Positions 34,327 to 46,996 of a stretch of 64,000 bases of DNA are shown piece after piece (position 1 is the first letter of the stretch; each line of letters starts with the position of its first letter). A program made the position numbers and the translations under genes. The notes below the pieces were generated by a model, which was given only the letters and a program-made list of their open reading frames with translations, did no database searches and was not told the DNA's origin. This DNA is from Taxillus chinensis (Eukaryota; Streptophyta; Magnoliopsida; Santalales; Loranthaceae). The stretch spans positions 43,199,609-43,263,608 of the forward strand of contig CM042084.1 in assembly GCA_023512835.1 (NCBI GenBank). The letters run 5' to 3'.

Positions 34327-35429
34327 GACCGGTAAGCATTACATTATGGGGAGGTCCAGGCTGGTCCAATTGTTCAATGGTCTGGTTGGGATCCTCTCGC
34401 ACTAACTGAACCATCTCGCTTGGTGCATGCTCATTTGTGTCCAATACGGCTACGGTCCCTATCTTAGGTTCAGGTTGGCTCTTATGGATAAACCCTCCAC
34501 TCTGGAATGTAACATTCAAGGGGGGAAGCTTCTCCTTTCTTCTTGTCATGGCCTTTTCGCAATCTTGCCATTATGACTTCCCTCTTCTTGATAGCTTCCC
34601 TCCGTCCGTCGCCTTTTGTAGGGACGTAGCCTAGCCCAAACTTTTTGGTATTTTCTCGGATGGTCGGGGTTTTCGAATCCCTTAAGCTGTCAGGCCTAAT
34701 CCTTGCCCCGGTTTGTACCCCTGTTTGATCATAGTGGCTGCAACCATTTTTGCTGCCTTCGAGAGACGATGGTCTGGGGTAGAAGTGACATTCACCATCT
34801 CAAAAGCCCGATAGGAGCATTCTGGCACATCTTCGTTGCTTTCAATATAAGGAACTGATGCCGGTTTGGTGACGAGGAAACTTGTCTCTCCAGAGATGCA
34901 GATGAGCTGGTCCCCCATTACAAACTTCATCTTTTGGTGGAGGCTTGACGGCACTGCCCCTGCCATGTGGATCCAGGGTCTTCCCAACAAACAGCTATAA
35001 TATGGCGTGAAATTCCACCGTAAAAGTAGTTGGCCCAATCGTGAGTGGAATATCCAGAGTTCCCACCACGTCACGCTTTCCTCCATCGAATGCCCGTACC
35101 TTCATCGTACAGGGGCGCATATAGGATGCGTCGATTGGAAGTTGCTGCAGTATATGTAAGGGCATAAAGTTCAAAGCAGAGCCATTGTCAATGAGTACAC
35201 GGGCTATGGTGTGCTCCTTGCATTTGACCGTGATGTGCAAAGCTTTTATGTGCCCCTTTCCTTCTTGGGGTAGCTCATCATCTCCAAAGCTAACGACGTT
35301 ATTCATGATGAGGTTACTAGTGAGTCCATCCACATTCGCGACTGAGATGGTTGAAGGAACGTAGGCTTGGCTCAGGACTTTCAATAGTGCTTCACGGTGA
35401 GGTTGGGAATCCATCATTAATGAGAGCAA
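34327..35429 (-). pseudogene. Protease and G-patch-like tail of element B
   Basis: The 35429-34995 frame has VLIDNGSALNFMPLHIL, the retropepsin site with DNGS. CLLGRPWIH and GYKPGQGLGLTA follow in the 35086-34682 frame. The segment 34549-34274 then reads into RT sequence (RMRPRDDPKIKEE) without the intron and linker found in element A, the result of a deletion with its junction near 34310. Confidence 0.82.
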
Positions 35430-37802
35430 TGAGATGCGAGGCGGTTATCGACTTAGCTGATCCACAATATTATACTCACTCTGCTTCATAAGCTTCAGGA
35501 ATTCTAATGTTGCTTTTTCGGTGACTGGTGCTTCTTTCTTTGTTGCCTCCAGCGTTGGCTCAATGTCTAATTCCACAGTGTTCTCCTTCCTTGCTTTGTC
35601 TGCCATATTGTGGGCATAAGCCTTACCGCTCCTAGTATCTTCTCTGCTACGGCGGTTCCCTAAACTATTTCGCAACTGTAGTTCCATGGGACTGCCCTAT
35701 CAGTCTTATAGGGGAAAGGAGCAGGAACACCTATGGTGAGAGGTGCAATTCCATGCGGTAGTTGTGGGATTTCGGTTCTCTCCCCCTTGTCTAGCACGAG
35801 ACTTGAGGCATGGATAGTGAGAGGCTTGATTCCCTGTGGTAGTAGCGGGATCTCTGGAGCATTAACGTTTAAGACAAGGGGTGTTGGCACCCATGGCGAT
35901 TTGTGTGAATCATCTCCTTGGATCATGTGGCTTTGGTTGTCCGTTCCTCCTCTTGAGAATTCGATCATCCTTTGGTCCATGAGCTTTTGTACCATGTTAG
36001 CAAACTCTCTACAGTGTTCGATGTCATGCCCCCGTGACATTTTTTGATAAAGGCATTGTTTCTCCAACTCTGTCCCCTTCTCTGTCTTCAATGCGTCGGG
36101 AGCAAGTATATATCCATATTCCTGCAGCAGGTTAAACAAGTAGCTTTTCTCCATTTGTATTTGTGAAACCTTCTCTAGCCTTCCTTCTGTTGTGATACTG
36201 GCCACGTCATGGGAATGTTCTGGAAGCGGATTACTGTTCACATTTGGTGTCCCAGCCAGTGCGGAGAAATCCAGCCACTTCGCATCCTTTAATGCCTTAA
36301 CCTTCCTTTTGAATGTTATACAGTTTTCGATATCATGTCCAGCTCCACCTGCATGATATTCACATCTGGCCTCTGGCTTATACCAGGCTGGGGGAGGAGT
36401 CTTTATTTCTCCCAAGGGTATAGGGGTTACCATCCTTGCCTCTAAGAGTTTGGGGTATAATTCTGCATAAGACATTGGAATTGGATCAAACTCTTATCGT
36501 GGTCGACGAGAAGCCTGATTCGCTCCTTCTTGCCTGGGTCGGGGCCCTTGGTTGCCCCCGTCCTTGGAATGAGGCTCCTGGTCTTTCTTGAGTTCTTGGC
36601 TTTGGTTGCTCTCGCGTAAGGCGCTCTTGGTTGAAACGGATTTGGTGTCATTGGGTATGGAAATGGAACCCCTCCCTGTGGCAAGTATGGCATGAATTGG
36701 GGAGGTGGTGCGGGTGCGGATAAGCAGCTACCGGTGACCCTCGTAGCACCCTTGGCGCTTGGTAGAATGTTGGTTGTATCGGCGGGTGCGATGGGTATAC
36801 CAGGTTGGTTTCATTTTCCTTCTTTTTTGTTGGTGGTTGAAACCGTTTTGATGCCTCAGTGCATCACCCTTTAGCTTTCCTCCTTTAATTCCATTTTCTA
36901 CACGTTCACCGGATGCAACCAAGTCTACAAAGTGTTGGAGATGTTACCTATCAACTTCTCGTAGTATACGCCTTTTAGTGTGTTGATAAAAAGAGTGGTG
37001 AGTTCTCTTTCGGTAAGAGGAGGTTGGACCTCCACAGCTGGCCTCTCTCCATCTTCGTGCATAATCTTTGAAATTCTCCTCGGATCCCTTTTCTATGGAC
37101 TACAGGGTTAGTCGATCCAGCGCCGGCTTGGTGACATGTTTGTATTGTGCCAAGAAAGAGGTAGCCAATTCCTTCCATGTCTTAATGCGGTTTCCATTTA
37201 GTTGAAAGTACCAGCGAAGGGATGCCCCGGTTAGGCTTTCCTGGAAACAATGCATGAGGAGCTTGTCTTCACCAGCGTAAGCAACCATCTTTTGACAAGA
37301 CATGGCCAAATGTGTCTTTGGACACCGGGTCCCGTTGAACCTTTCAAACTCTGGCATTTTGAATTTTGGCGGTAGCACCACTCCAAGGGACTAAGCATAA
37401 GTCTTGTGGGCTGGTCATGCCATAGTCATCAATGCCTTCTATGGCTTTCAATCTTTCCTCGAGTCGGCGTAGAGTGGGAGACTCCATATTTTCCCAAGGA
37501 GCTGGGGAACCCACCGCTTCCATTACATTTCCTGGTGCGGGCATAGTGAAATGAGTTTGATTTGGTGTTGGAGGTTGTGCCATAGCAGGATGGTATGTGG
37601 GCGCCTGGCTTGGAGCCAGGTTGGGTGACTGAACGGCCTCCTATCCCTGCTCTTGATGGTGATTGGTCGTTCCCCCTGTCGGAATTCTTCCTCTTTCTTC
37701 AATCAATTTTGTGAGCATTTCCATCATCAAAGCCATTTGCCCCTGCAGGGCTTGTTGTGATTGTTCTAAACCCATGAGTCTGTTTTCTGCTTCGTCTGCC
37801 AT
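35430..37802 (-). pseudogene. Gag of element B
   Basis: ATG at 37802 opens MADEAENRLMGLEQSQQAL, a likely coiled coil. The capsid-like domain has FERFNGTRCPKTHLAMS and LLMHCFQESLTGASL. A 271-codon frame (36475-35660) carries two CCHC-like pieces, CEYHAGGAGHDIENC and CLYQKMSRGHDIEHC. Stops and shifts at about 37650, 37380, 36960 and 36490 break the frame. Confidence 0.86.
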
Positions 37803-38075
37803 CGGTTGTGGCTGTGATACCTGATTGCGGTGAGATCTGAGATTGTAAGAGTGCGCAATCCTAGAGAGAGGTTGCTACCCACCTGGGTACAAGGGAACTT
37901 TTATTTGATTTTTTTTATTTGATATGCATGTATGCATGGAATGTATATGCGGAGGGTTAGAAAAACAAACAACTTTATTACAAACCAAACACACAATACA
38001 AACATTCAATGCTGAAATGCCATGTAAAATGAAGGCTAGTGCTACATGATCTTAAAGCACTCTTACAGTCATCTC

Positions 38076-39518
38076 CTAAGGAGCACGGCGCCTCTTTCTC
38101 TGGGGTGGTCGATCACCTGCTTCCTCCCTCTTCTTCATTATGGTCTCGACCTGCTTTTCCCTCACTGCAGCCTTTGAAGAGCTCCTTCTAGAGATGCTTT
38201 TAGCCTCTGGATCTGTTGCCTTAAAGTCCGATTCTCCTGGAGGATAGCCTTCATGTCTGAAGTTAGTTGTGGCTTGTGTTGTGCCCTCCAAGATATGTAT
38301 CTTTGGGTAAACACCAGGTTTTGAACTGTTGGGTTGGATCTTGTGTGGTGTGGACCATGCTTGATACATCTTCTTGCCTTCTTCTGTGAGCATGGTTCTG
38401 CTGTAAGTGAAGTCACACTCTTCCATGCCAAAGAGCACGGGAATAATCTGATGACGCCCCACTTGTCTTCCCACCTGTAGTGGTGCATATGGAGTTCCTC
38501 CCCAAGGACCTAAAAGTGGAACCCAATTGTAGTCCCCGTAGCCTATATGTCATGGAGACCACCGGCATCCAAGGAGCGATCCCAGGTAATGTCAGCTTCT
38601 GTGAGGTTCTCCAACTTCTTTTTCCAGCTTTCAAAGTCTTTTGGTAGGCTCCACTTGCTAAGCAGAATATCTAGTAGTGTTGTGGCTGGTACTTGATAAA
38701 TAGCAGGGAAACGATGAACACTACAGGGGAAATGGCCTTGCAACCAGGTACATAGGAGAGGTAAGCATCCCATGAACTATCCCGAGCCTTTACTCCTCAG
38801 GTAAGTAAGAGATCGGATGGTTTCAGCCAAGATAGCAGGAGTAGGGTCACATCCTTTGAGCACCTGCTGGACCAAATCTACAATTGCCCCATCGATGTGG
38901 GCCGGTATCCTCGGGAAAATGACTAGCCCATATATAGCTAGTGTAAGCAGTTTGTGTGCCTCTGCTTCTGTTGCAGTCTGTATTATTTCTTTGATTGTTG
39001 CCCATGGAAGATATTCTCGCCCACCGTAGGTTGTGACCGTTGGTGAGTCCCATACTGGCTTTCCCATAATCTCAGCAAAGGCCCTTCGACATGACCTTCT
39101 GGGCTCCGGTAGATAGATCTTCATTTTGTTTTCCACGGGGATATCCAATAATCTTCTGTATTCTACTATCGTGGGAACAAGATCTATGCCGTTGAAGTCA
39201 AAGCACCGCTGTCGAGGCTCCCAGAAATATATGGCTGTCCCAAGCATATCCTTATCGGCCAGGAGCTCGGTCACATGGAGCAAATCCCCAAACTGTTGTA
39301 TGTATATGCTTTTCCTTTCATTTGACCACTGCCTCCATATTGTCTGTACCTCCTTAGTGTAGTCTAGCTGATCTTCTATGATAACATGTTCTGCCTTGTG
39401 GGTTTCTCCTCGCGAAAAATCTCCAAGGCGAAGTTGAATGTCTCCAGATGCTTGGGCCACCACCGATGACAGCCTCCTTGTCCTGGGGGCTTTTTAGGAG
39501 ATGACTGAAAGTTGCCAT
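38076..39518 (-). pseudogene. ORF1 upstream of gag in element B (DUF7745-like)
   Basis: ATG at 39518, with an early shift. The 39463-38777 frame (228 codons) is the best copy of this domain in the window: IEDQLDYTKEVQTIWRQW, AIYFWEPRQRCFDFNGID, YRRLLDIPVENKMKIY, YGGREYLPWAT and FPRIPAHIDGAIVDLVQQV. Further frames run to a stop at 38076 after a basic tail with PPQRKRRRAP, which could be a nuclear-localisation signal. A separate ORF ahead of gag is an Ogre hallmark. Confidence 0.75.
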
Positions 39519-40167
39519 GCCTATATGAATGCCGTGTTATGCATGATGATAGGTTAGGATGACAGGTTAATAGATATCAAGGCGGTTAGACAGGATAAAG
39601 AATAAACCAACCGTAAAAAAAACAGCTAATATGTGCAGGGGATGACTTAAGGACTACCCTACAAAACAAAGGTTAGCATGGCATGGAATGAGCAAACAAA
39701 ATGTGGGTCAATGCCCCTGATAGGCTTCTATTGCTACACCTATCTTATTCATTGGTTCCCAAACTTCCTCAATAGAGGGCTCCGTACACCATGGGATTTA
39801 CCGGAGGGGGATCTTAAAAGGACGTGCCTTAAAAGAACCTCAAGCTTGAGTGAGGAGTCCGAGGCCCCATTGCGGATAATGATCAACGCGCTGGGGACCG
39901 TACTGAACCTCGCTAACCTAAATTGTGCTAAACCCGGTATAGGGTTATGCATGAATGCAACAAGTATGGAAAGCAGTAAATCACAACTATTAAAGCGTAT
40001 AAATAAATCACAGTTTAAAGATAAACGACAACTGTATAAAAAAATAAGTAAATCACAATTATATCAAAAAAACAACTTAGCACGACAGTTAAATATACAC
40101 AATAGTACAATTAAATATAACCTCCTAATCCCAGTTCTAGACCTAACTCTCTAAAGTGTTGATTGCA
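39519..40167 (-). other. 5' untranslated leader of element B
   Basis: Matches 16511-17169 of element A. No gene seen on the element's coding strand. Confidence 0.6.
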
Positions 40168-40185
40168 TCCCCAGCAGAGTCGCCA
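40168..40185 (-). other. Primer binding site of element B (tRNA-Arg type)
   Basis: Minus strand TGGCGACTCTGCTGGGGA, two bases inside the 5' LTR. It is the cleaner of the two Ogre-type primer sites here. Confidence 0.8.
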
Positions 40186-40187
40186 GC

Positions 40188-43043
40188 TGTCATCACTGGT
40201 TTTCGTCCGGGCCCGTTTGGGGTGGGCTCAAACTAGACCAATGGTGAGAAATTTTAGAGTCGCCACCAACTGTTTTTGGGGTACAGTTGAATACCCTCCA
40301 CTTTGAGTTGTTTTAGGTGTGTGGTCTGCATTATCAGAGAAATGTTCGGGAGTTGGTTACGTGTAGGGAAGGATTAGCACCCCTACAGCGCCCTTTCGGT
40401 ATCTAATTTAGGAGGAGGAGGTTTTATTTTATTTGTACTGCCATAACTGGGTTAAGTTTCCTAAAAAGTCTGATTTTTATTTAGCTAAGTTTATTTATTA
40501 AAGTTATGGTGAAAATGGATTTACCCTAAATTTCTAAAGGGAATCTTAAAGGTTTTGGGTTTTTGAAGTGGATAATGAGATCCTACGGGTTGGTTTTGGT
40601 GTTTGGTTTTATTTTGGAAATTGAAGTCCTCAAATATGATTTTTTTTCCTTTTTTATTTTCCTTTTTTTTTTGGTTTTTTTTTTGGGTTAGAAAACATAC
40701 ATTTTTTTTTGTTTTTTATGTTTTGTAAAAAAATGTTTTGTTTTGGTTTGCTTCATTTTTTGGTTTTTTTTTTTTTTTTTTATTTTGGAAATTAAAGTAC
40801 CAATTTTGATTTTTTTTTATTTGAAAACATGAAAACGTTTTTTTTTGTTTTTGTTTTGTTTGTTTTTGTTTTTGTTTTTTTGTTTTGTTTTTGTTTTGTT
40901 TTTTGTTTTTTTTTTTTTTTTTTTTTTTTTTTGGAAACCTTTCTTTCTTTCTTTTTGCAAACCCAAAATCTTAAATCAAAGTCATGAACATATACATTAA
41001 ATTAAAAAAAACGTGGAGTGTGTGATTATGACATCCACAAGAGAAAAATAAAAGCACTCTTTTTTTTCCTTTTCCTTTTTTTTTTTTCTTCATCTTTTTG
41101 TTTTTTTTATGCCTCTCTTTGCGCTCTCCTTTTTTTTGTTTCACTATATTTTACATATTACAACGTACCACATACAAAGAATGAAAATACAAGAAAAATA
41201 CAACAGCAAATACTAAAAATTACATCAAATATAGAGATAAGCTAAAAAAACGAAAACCAGGAAAATACTATAAATATAAATAAGCTGAAAAAAAAGAGCA
41301 ACAAATGTAAATTGCAATGACTTTGGGGCTTTATCATGGGATGTCTGTCTGAAATATTCTTTCTGTACCAAAAGACGTTTGCTCACCCAAATCACCAAAT
41401 TCCAACAGCACCAAGTGCAACGATCAGCTCGGACGTACCGTGGAGACTGCCAAGGTACACTGATTTTTTTGTTTTTTATGATAGGAACGTAGGAAAAAGA
41501 GAGAAAAAAAAAAAAAGGCAGACTGGCATTGTTTTTGTCTTTCTTCTGCTAGAAAAGAAAAGCTGGAACGAAATAAGAGGGGGCGTCCTTTTTTGGAGGA
41601 AGGCATGGGGGCGTTTTTTTTTTTGTATCGATGGATCTCTCTCTTTGCGCGGGACGGACATTGCATCTTAAAGGGCTGCAAAATTTTTTTCTGGATCTGT
41701 CATTAATTTCGGCATTTAATGCTTGTATTATTGATTTCCTTATTTTTGTCCAGGTTTTGTGCGATCTGTCGAGTGGTCTGGCGACTTGCTGCTCGTGATT
41801 GTCCTTTTTAATGTTTTCGTTTAGCACATGTGACCGACAGGTATTCAAAAATAATTCTTTGTCAAATGGCCAACGCATAAAACAGGTCTCGTGAACAACC
41901 AGCGAGAGAAAAACGAAGCCAGCAAGAAAAGCCAGCGAGAAAAGCCATCAGCGACGGTCAAGGGGTCAGAGGCTCGAAGTGTCGGCAGGTCGGAGTGTCG
42001 GCAGGACGAAGTGTCGGCAGGGTCGAAGCTTCGGTGGGGCAAAAGTCATCGGTCAACGGGTCGAAGTGTCGGCAGGTCGAAGGTCAATGGTCAACGGGTC
42101 GAAGGTCGAAGGTCGGAGGTTGACAGGCTTTGAGGGTCCGTGGGTCGTAGGTCAACGGTCAACGGGTCGAAGGTCGAAGGTCGGAGGTTGACAAGCTTCG
42201 AGAGTTAGAGAGTTGAAGGGCCGAAAGTCGAGTTGTCGGCAAGTCAAGGGGTCGCAAGTCCTGGCGTCGTAAGTCTCGAGGCTTCGCATCTTCACAGGGT
42301 TCGAAAGTCCGAAGGGGCGAGTCGTAGGTCGGAGTGTCGGCGCGGGGGCTTCGAGGCTTCGAATCTTTAGGGCTTTGAGGCTTCGAGGCGTCGATGCTTC
42401 GAGGCTTCGATGCTTCGAGGCTCCGAGGCTTCGGGGCTTCGAGGCTTCGAGGCTTTGGGGTTTCGGGGCTTCGGGGCTTCGAGGCTTCGGGGCTTCGGGG
42501 CTTCAAAGGTCAATGGGTTGAGGTGTCGGCAGGTTAACGGTCAACGGTCAACCCGAAGTTTTTTTTTTCACCTAAAATGCAAAAATGGATAACTTTCCAG
42601 GGATTGTTTGGGGAGATCCGTATTCGCCTAAATTGACGCTTTGAAGAATTTCGCATGGCCACTTTTTTCGGGCGATTTGACCAGGGGCATTGACCGTCTT
42701 TTGGCACGTTTTGACTTTTCCAACGAAAGTTGTTTTGGCCATAACTTCTTCATTTTAAGTCCGATTTGAGCTCGGTCAAGTGCGTTAGTCTCCAATTTTC
42801 ATCCTCTATCACCTGGTGTTGGTCTTGGGGCGCTTCAAAAACTTGTAGTAGAAGTCATTAATTTTGGACTCCCCGTCTGTGTCAATTGTATCCATCTCGT
42901 GCAAATTGGGGTTAACATCAATTCCAAACCATTCCTTGGTAGTATGGGATCATTGGAGACCTGTTCAACAAGGTATATGGCATGGGCGAAAGGTATATCA
43001 AATGGGGTTAGTATGTCCAACCCGGACAAAATGGGGTCCTACA
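40188..43043 (-). repeat. 5' LTR of element B
   Basis: Starts TGTCATCACTGG and ends GGGGTCCTACA. Compared with 26249-29298 it lacks about 295 bp at 41580 (bases 27655-27949 of the partner, joined at GGG). It carries a tandem duplication of about 70 bp near 42085-42200 (GTCGAAGGTCGGAGGTTGACA twice). A T-rich tract covers about 40740-41110. Confidence 0.92.
42346..42508. repeat. GGCTTCGA minisatellite in 5' LTR of B
   Basis: The longest of the four arrays, about 20 units, with several GGGGCTTC variants near its end. Confidence 0.85.
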
Positions 43044-43048
43044 ATCAC
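43044..43048. repeat. Right target-site duplication of element B (ATCAC)
   Basis: Exact match to 26244-26248, after which the gag frame of element C resumes. Confidence 0.9.
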
Positions 43049-44990
43049 CTCATGTGGCCATGTCTTCATCAGGAGATACCCACTCCGATGACTATCGGAG
43101 AACATGGAGTCAGAAGACCGAAGACTGATGCCGAACTCACCAATGATGAAAGAACCTGGCAGTGTGCCAACGAAAAGGCTCGCATATGTTACATCGTCCT
43201 TGGATTCCGAGGCTTCCACGGACGTCCAGGGCCGCACGACAACAAAAGCTATCTTGGGATAAACCGACAATCCTCAAACTCATCCATGAGCTGAAACCGT
43301 AAATGAGCATTATTCTCAATCTCGGATCAATGACAAATTCTTTCGCTCCTTGCCGGATCGCTACTACTCCAAACAACTCCAGATACGGTTAGACAAGAAC
43401 CGCGTATGTTCCCCTTGAAGAACTATATAGAGAGCTGCGAACTCACGAAGTCGGGTTTAAGTACTCGACCGAGATGAGAAAATAGCTCGGAAAGAAAAAG
43501 GGGTAGCTCTCAAAGCTACGGAATGTCTAAGCATACTGAGGAATGATGATACGGACGCGTTTGAGAATTCTGATTCTGACGAGGAGGAGGAGATAGCTCT
43601 TCTTGTCAAATCCTTTGAGCGATTCCTACGGAAAAGCAGAAAAGGATTCAGGAGACGCTCCTCATCATCTTTTCAAAGAAAGGAGCGACCAGAGTCCAGT
43701 TCCCAGGAATGCTACAATTGTGGGAAAACCGGTCACTGGGCCAAGGACTGTAGATCCAAATCTAAAGTGGCCGAGAAAAGTGACAAGGTAACTCCTCACC
43801 ACTCCACCTCAGACAACAACAAGAACAAGAGGAAGGCGTTCGTCACAAAATACGTTAGTGGCTCCGAAGAAGAGGAGGAATCCTCGGATGATGAGCCAAC
43901 TCCCAAGCCGAACATCTGCCTCATGGCAAATTCTGAGGTACCTTCGATCTCTGAGCTCATGAGTAAATTAGAATCTCTTATTACTGAACGTGATCATGAA
44001 AAGAATGAGAGACTAATAATTACTCAAATGTACAAAGATATGGAAAGTCAGAATAAACGTCTTGAGATTACTGTTGCTAGATTAGAAAAGGACATAACTG
44101 ACTTCAGGAGAAAAGAGGCTTGGTATCATGATATAAGAGCTGAAAATCATCTGTTAAATACCAACCTAACGGGCCTAAAAGTTATTGTGAAATGACTCAA
44201 AAATGAACTGGAACAGGAAAAGGAAATAAATCGTAAGTGGCTAAAATCCGGAGAAATAGCCTCTACCTTTAGGACTGACCCTGATAACATCCGAGTCAAA
44301 CCTGGCCTAGGTTCCGAACCATCGACCTCCACACAGACTACTGCGTGTCCTTCGGACTTTACTCCAAAACTAACCAACTTATATCCTGTTAGTACGTCTA
44401 AACCGTTGGATGATTTCATTTCAGGTGGCACCATAGTTTATGAATGTGGAAGAGAGGTTGTTCTTGCTATTCCGAAACAGGTATCACCCGTAACTAATGA
44501 TGAAGGGAAAGCTGCTTGTGATTCAAGCCAAAATCGTAGCACCCAAAAAGAAAGGAAAGGCTAAGGGCTGACGCATCTAGGGCCAAGAGCGCGTCACCCA
44601 AACGCAATGGATTAGGCCATAGGGAACAGAGTAGAAAATCTGTAAAATCTAAGAGACCTGTATCCCCTGTTTGTACTCCGCATTATAGTGTATATTCCAT
44701 CTATAGGGAAATAGGTCATTATCACTATGAATGTTGGAGTTTATTTGATAACTGGCTTTGTAAAAAGGGTTCTTTGAGCAAGACAAAATCTAAACCTCAA
44801 AGGAGTGTCTCTCCAAAGAAAACCCAAGTAAAAGTAACAATTGAAACTAACAAATTAAGGTCAACCTGGAAAGCTAAAAATCCTAGCAAAGTTAAATCTG
44901 GATCTGTTGACATTAATGTTGTTCCTTCTAACCGCCCGAAACAAGTTTAGGCACCAAAAGTGTAAACTGTTGTCTTTCAGGAGCATCTCT
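43049..44990 (+). pseudogene. Gag of element C, main part
   Basis: After the B insertion the frame has TPMTIGEHGVRRPKTDAELT and NEKARICYIVLG. It is then damaged until a zinc knuckle at 43710-43751, CYNCGKTGHWAKDC, the CCHC pattern of retroelement nucleocapsids. An acidic stretch (SGSEEEEESSDDEPTPKPN) follows. A long helical, probably coiled-coil segment (ELMSKLESLITERDHEKNE) runs to a stop at 44196 and in frame beyond it to about 44560. Such an extended Gag is typical of SIRE elements. It would package the RNA. Confidence 0.82.
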
Positions 44991-46615
44991 GGAATGCATT
45001 GTCGGATCACTTGAAGTTAAAGATCAATCAAAGTAAGTGGATCCTCGATAGTGGATGCTCCGGACATATGACGGGTGATCAGACTTTACTTGTTGAAGTT
45101 AATAACAAACAAGGTCCATCCGTTTCATATGGTGACAACAACAAAGGTAAGACTGTCGGGTATGGCACTTTAACCAACGGCTGTGTATCAATCACTAGAG
45201 TTGCACTAGTCGAAGGTTTGAAGCATAATTTGCTAAGTGTCGATAATCTATGTGACAAAGGATTTCTTGTTTCCTTTATGTCCAACACCTGCACAGATGA
45301 GGAAAACTTATCCGGAGATGTTAAGTTATCCGGATCAAGAGATGGGGACATATATTCGGTGGTCTTAAGAAATAATTCTTCTGACCCTATATGCTTCCTC
45401 ACTACAGCATCAGATGAAGATAGCTGGCTATGGCACAAGCAATGCACACATTTAAACTTTAAGACCTTGTCTAAGTTAGTATCACTCGATCTTGTAACTG
45501 GTCTACCTAAACACAAATACTCCAGGAGACACTCTCTGTCGAGAATGTCAACTTGGCAAACAGACCAAACATAGCTTTAAGAGCAAATCGGTTAATTCAA
45601 TAACTGCTCCTCTCACAACTTCTTCATATGGACCTCTGTGGTCCCATTTCTATTCCTTCTCTAGTCAGGGCGAGATATACCCTCGTGGTTATCGATGACT
45701 TTACCAGATACACATGGGTGATGTTCCTGAAATCTAAGAATCAAACCTTTGAGCATCTTTTAGATCTTTTCAACTGGATAAGCAACTCACAAGGACCGAG
45801 CATAAAGTGCATCAGGAGTGATCATGGTATAGAATTTGATTTTTCGGAATGAGATCATATTGTTCCGAACAGGGGCATTCAAAGACGACTTCTCTGCGCC
45901 CAGAACTCCACAAAGAAAATAGGGTAGGCGAGCGCAAGAATCACATTTTAGTCGAGGCTGGCAGATCTATGTTAGCAAGGGCAAAGCTTCCTCTCAATCT
46001 ATAGGCTAAAGCTGTGTCCACTGCCTGCTATGTTCAGAACAGGACTCTAATAAATAAATCTACCATGAAAACACCCTATGAGATGTGGAGAGGACGAAAG
46101 CCTTCAATTTCACATTTCAGAGCTTTTGGGTGTACTTGCTATATATTGAACAATGGCAAAGAACCCCGGAATAAATTTGAACCAAAATCTGATGATGGGA
46201 TCTTTGTCGGGTACTCATTACATAGCAAGGCTTATCGGGTCTTTAATAGAAAACTTTTAAAAGTTAAAGAATCTATCCATGTGACTTTTGATGAAGCTAA
46301 CCTGGATTGGTCTAAAGTTGCTTCTTCAAGTTCTAATGTACAGGTTCAGGACAGTAACATCGACTATTCAAAGTTTATGAATGTTCCTGCTACACACACT
46401 GACCAACCACGTAGCACCAGCGAAGCACAAAGAAATGATATGGATGATGCTACGGATGAATCAGATTATGGACTTCCATTTAACTCCGGACATACTCCTA
46501 CGGATATCCAAAATTTCGGAGTACCTTCAAATTCCTCTGGATTAGTTAACATTGAAAGCAACAGTGTCAAAGAACCACCTACTTCTTCTGAACTCTTACA
46601 CGGAAATATCTAGTC
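44991..46615 (+). pseudogene. Protease and integrase of element C
   Basis: The 44999-45574 frame has WILDSGCSGHMTGD, the copia aspartic protease site, then the Gag-pre-integrase segment with LWHKQCTHLNFKTLSKL. After a one-base shift the integrase core begins (MDLCGPISIPS, VVIDDFTRYTW, IRSDHGIEFDFSE). The segment with GERKNHIL, normally the glutamate helix, is scrambled at 45850-46010. The end (46014-46613) has NRTLINKSTMKTPYEMWRG and FEPKSDDGIFVGYS. Order protease-integrase-RT is that of Ty1/copia. Several shifts and stops rule out activity. Confidence 0.87.
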
Positions 46616-46996
46616 CAGGTAGAAGCTCAACCGGCAAATGTACCTGAACCACCTAATCTGGCAAAGCTTCAAATTATTCAAGATCAACCATCACATGCAC
46701 GAATTACAGGTGGACTCGAAACCACCCTTCAGAACAAGTGATTGGTGATCCTACTTGTTGGTGTAAGAACAAGAGCAGCCACCTCTAACATTTGTCTTTA
46801 CTCATGTTTTCTATCTCAAATAGAACCAAAGGTGGTAGATAAAGCTCTTCGGATTCGAATTGGATAGAAGCCATGCAAGAAGAGCTGAATCAATTTAAGA
46901 GAAATGATGTGTGGACTCTAGTACCAAGGCCTAAGTCTCGGCAAGTCATTGGAGTTAAATGGGTGTTCCGGAACAAGCTTGATACGGATGGTATAG
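46616..46996 (+). pseudogene. Reverse transcriptase of element C, N-terminal part
   Basis: After a broken linker, WIEAMQEELNQFKRNDVWTL, VPRPKSRQVIGVKWVFRNKL and DTDGIV lead directly into element D at 46997. The RT continues at 58146. Confidence 0.82.
46992..46996. repeat. Left target-site duplication of element D (TATAG)
   Basis: TATAG before the LTR start TGACAGAC; exact partner at 58141-58145. Confidence 0.92.

Larger units (their letters stand above)
26249..43043 (-). mobile_element. Element B: Tat/Ogre-like Ty3 retrotransposon, 16.8 kb
   Basis: Same family and layout as element A, also read on the minus strand, with LTRs at both ends and a perfect ATCAC target duplication inside the gag of element C. 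Differences from A include fewer 3' UTR repeats, a loss of about 520 bp around the protease/RT intron, and different LTR middle parts. A and B have unrelated flanks and different duplications, so they are separate insertions and not a segmental copy. Confidence 0.94.

Noticed and set aside
2748..43043. A and B as a segmental duplication
   Set aside because: Their flanks differ (env-like ORF of E versus gag of C) and each has its own target duplication.
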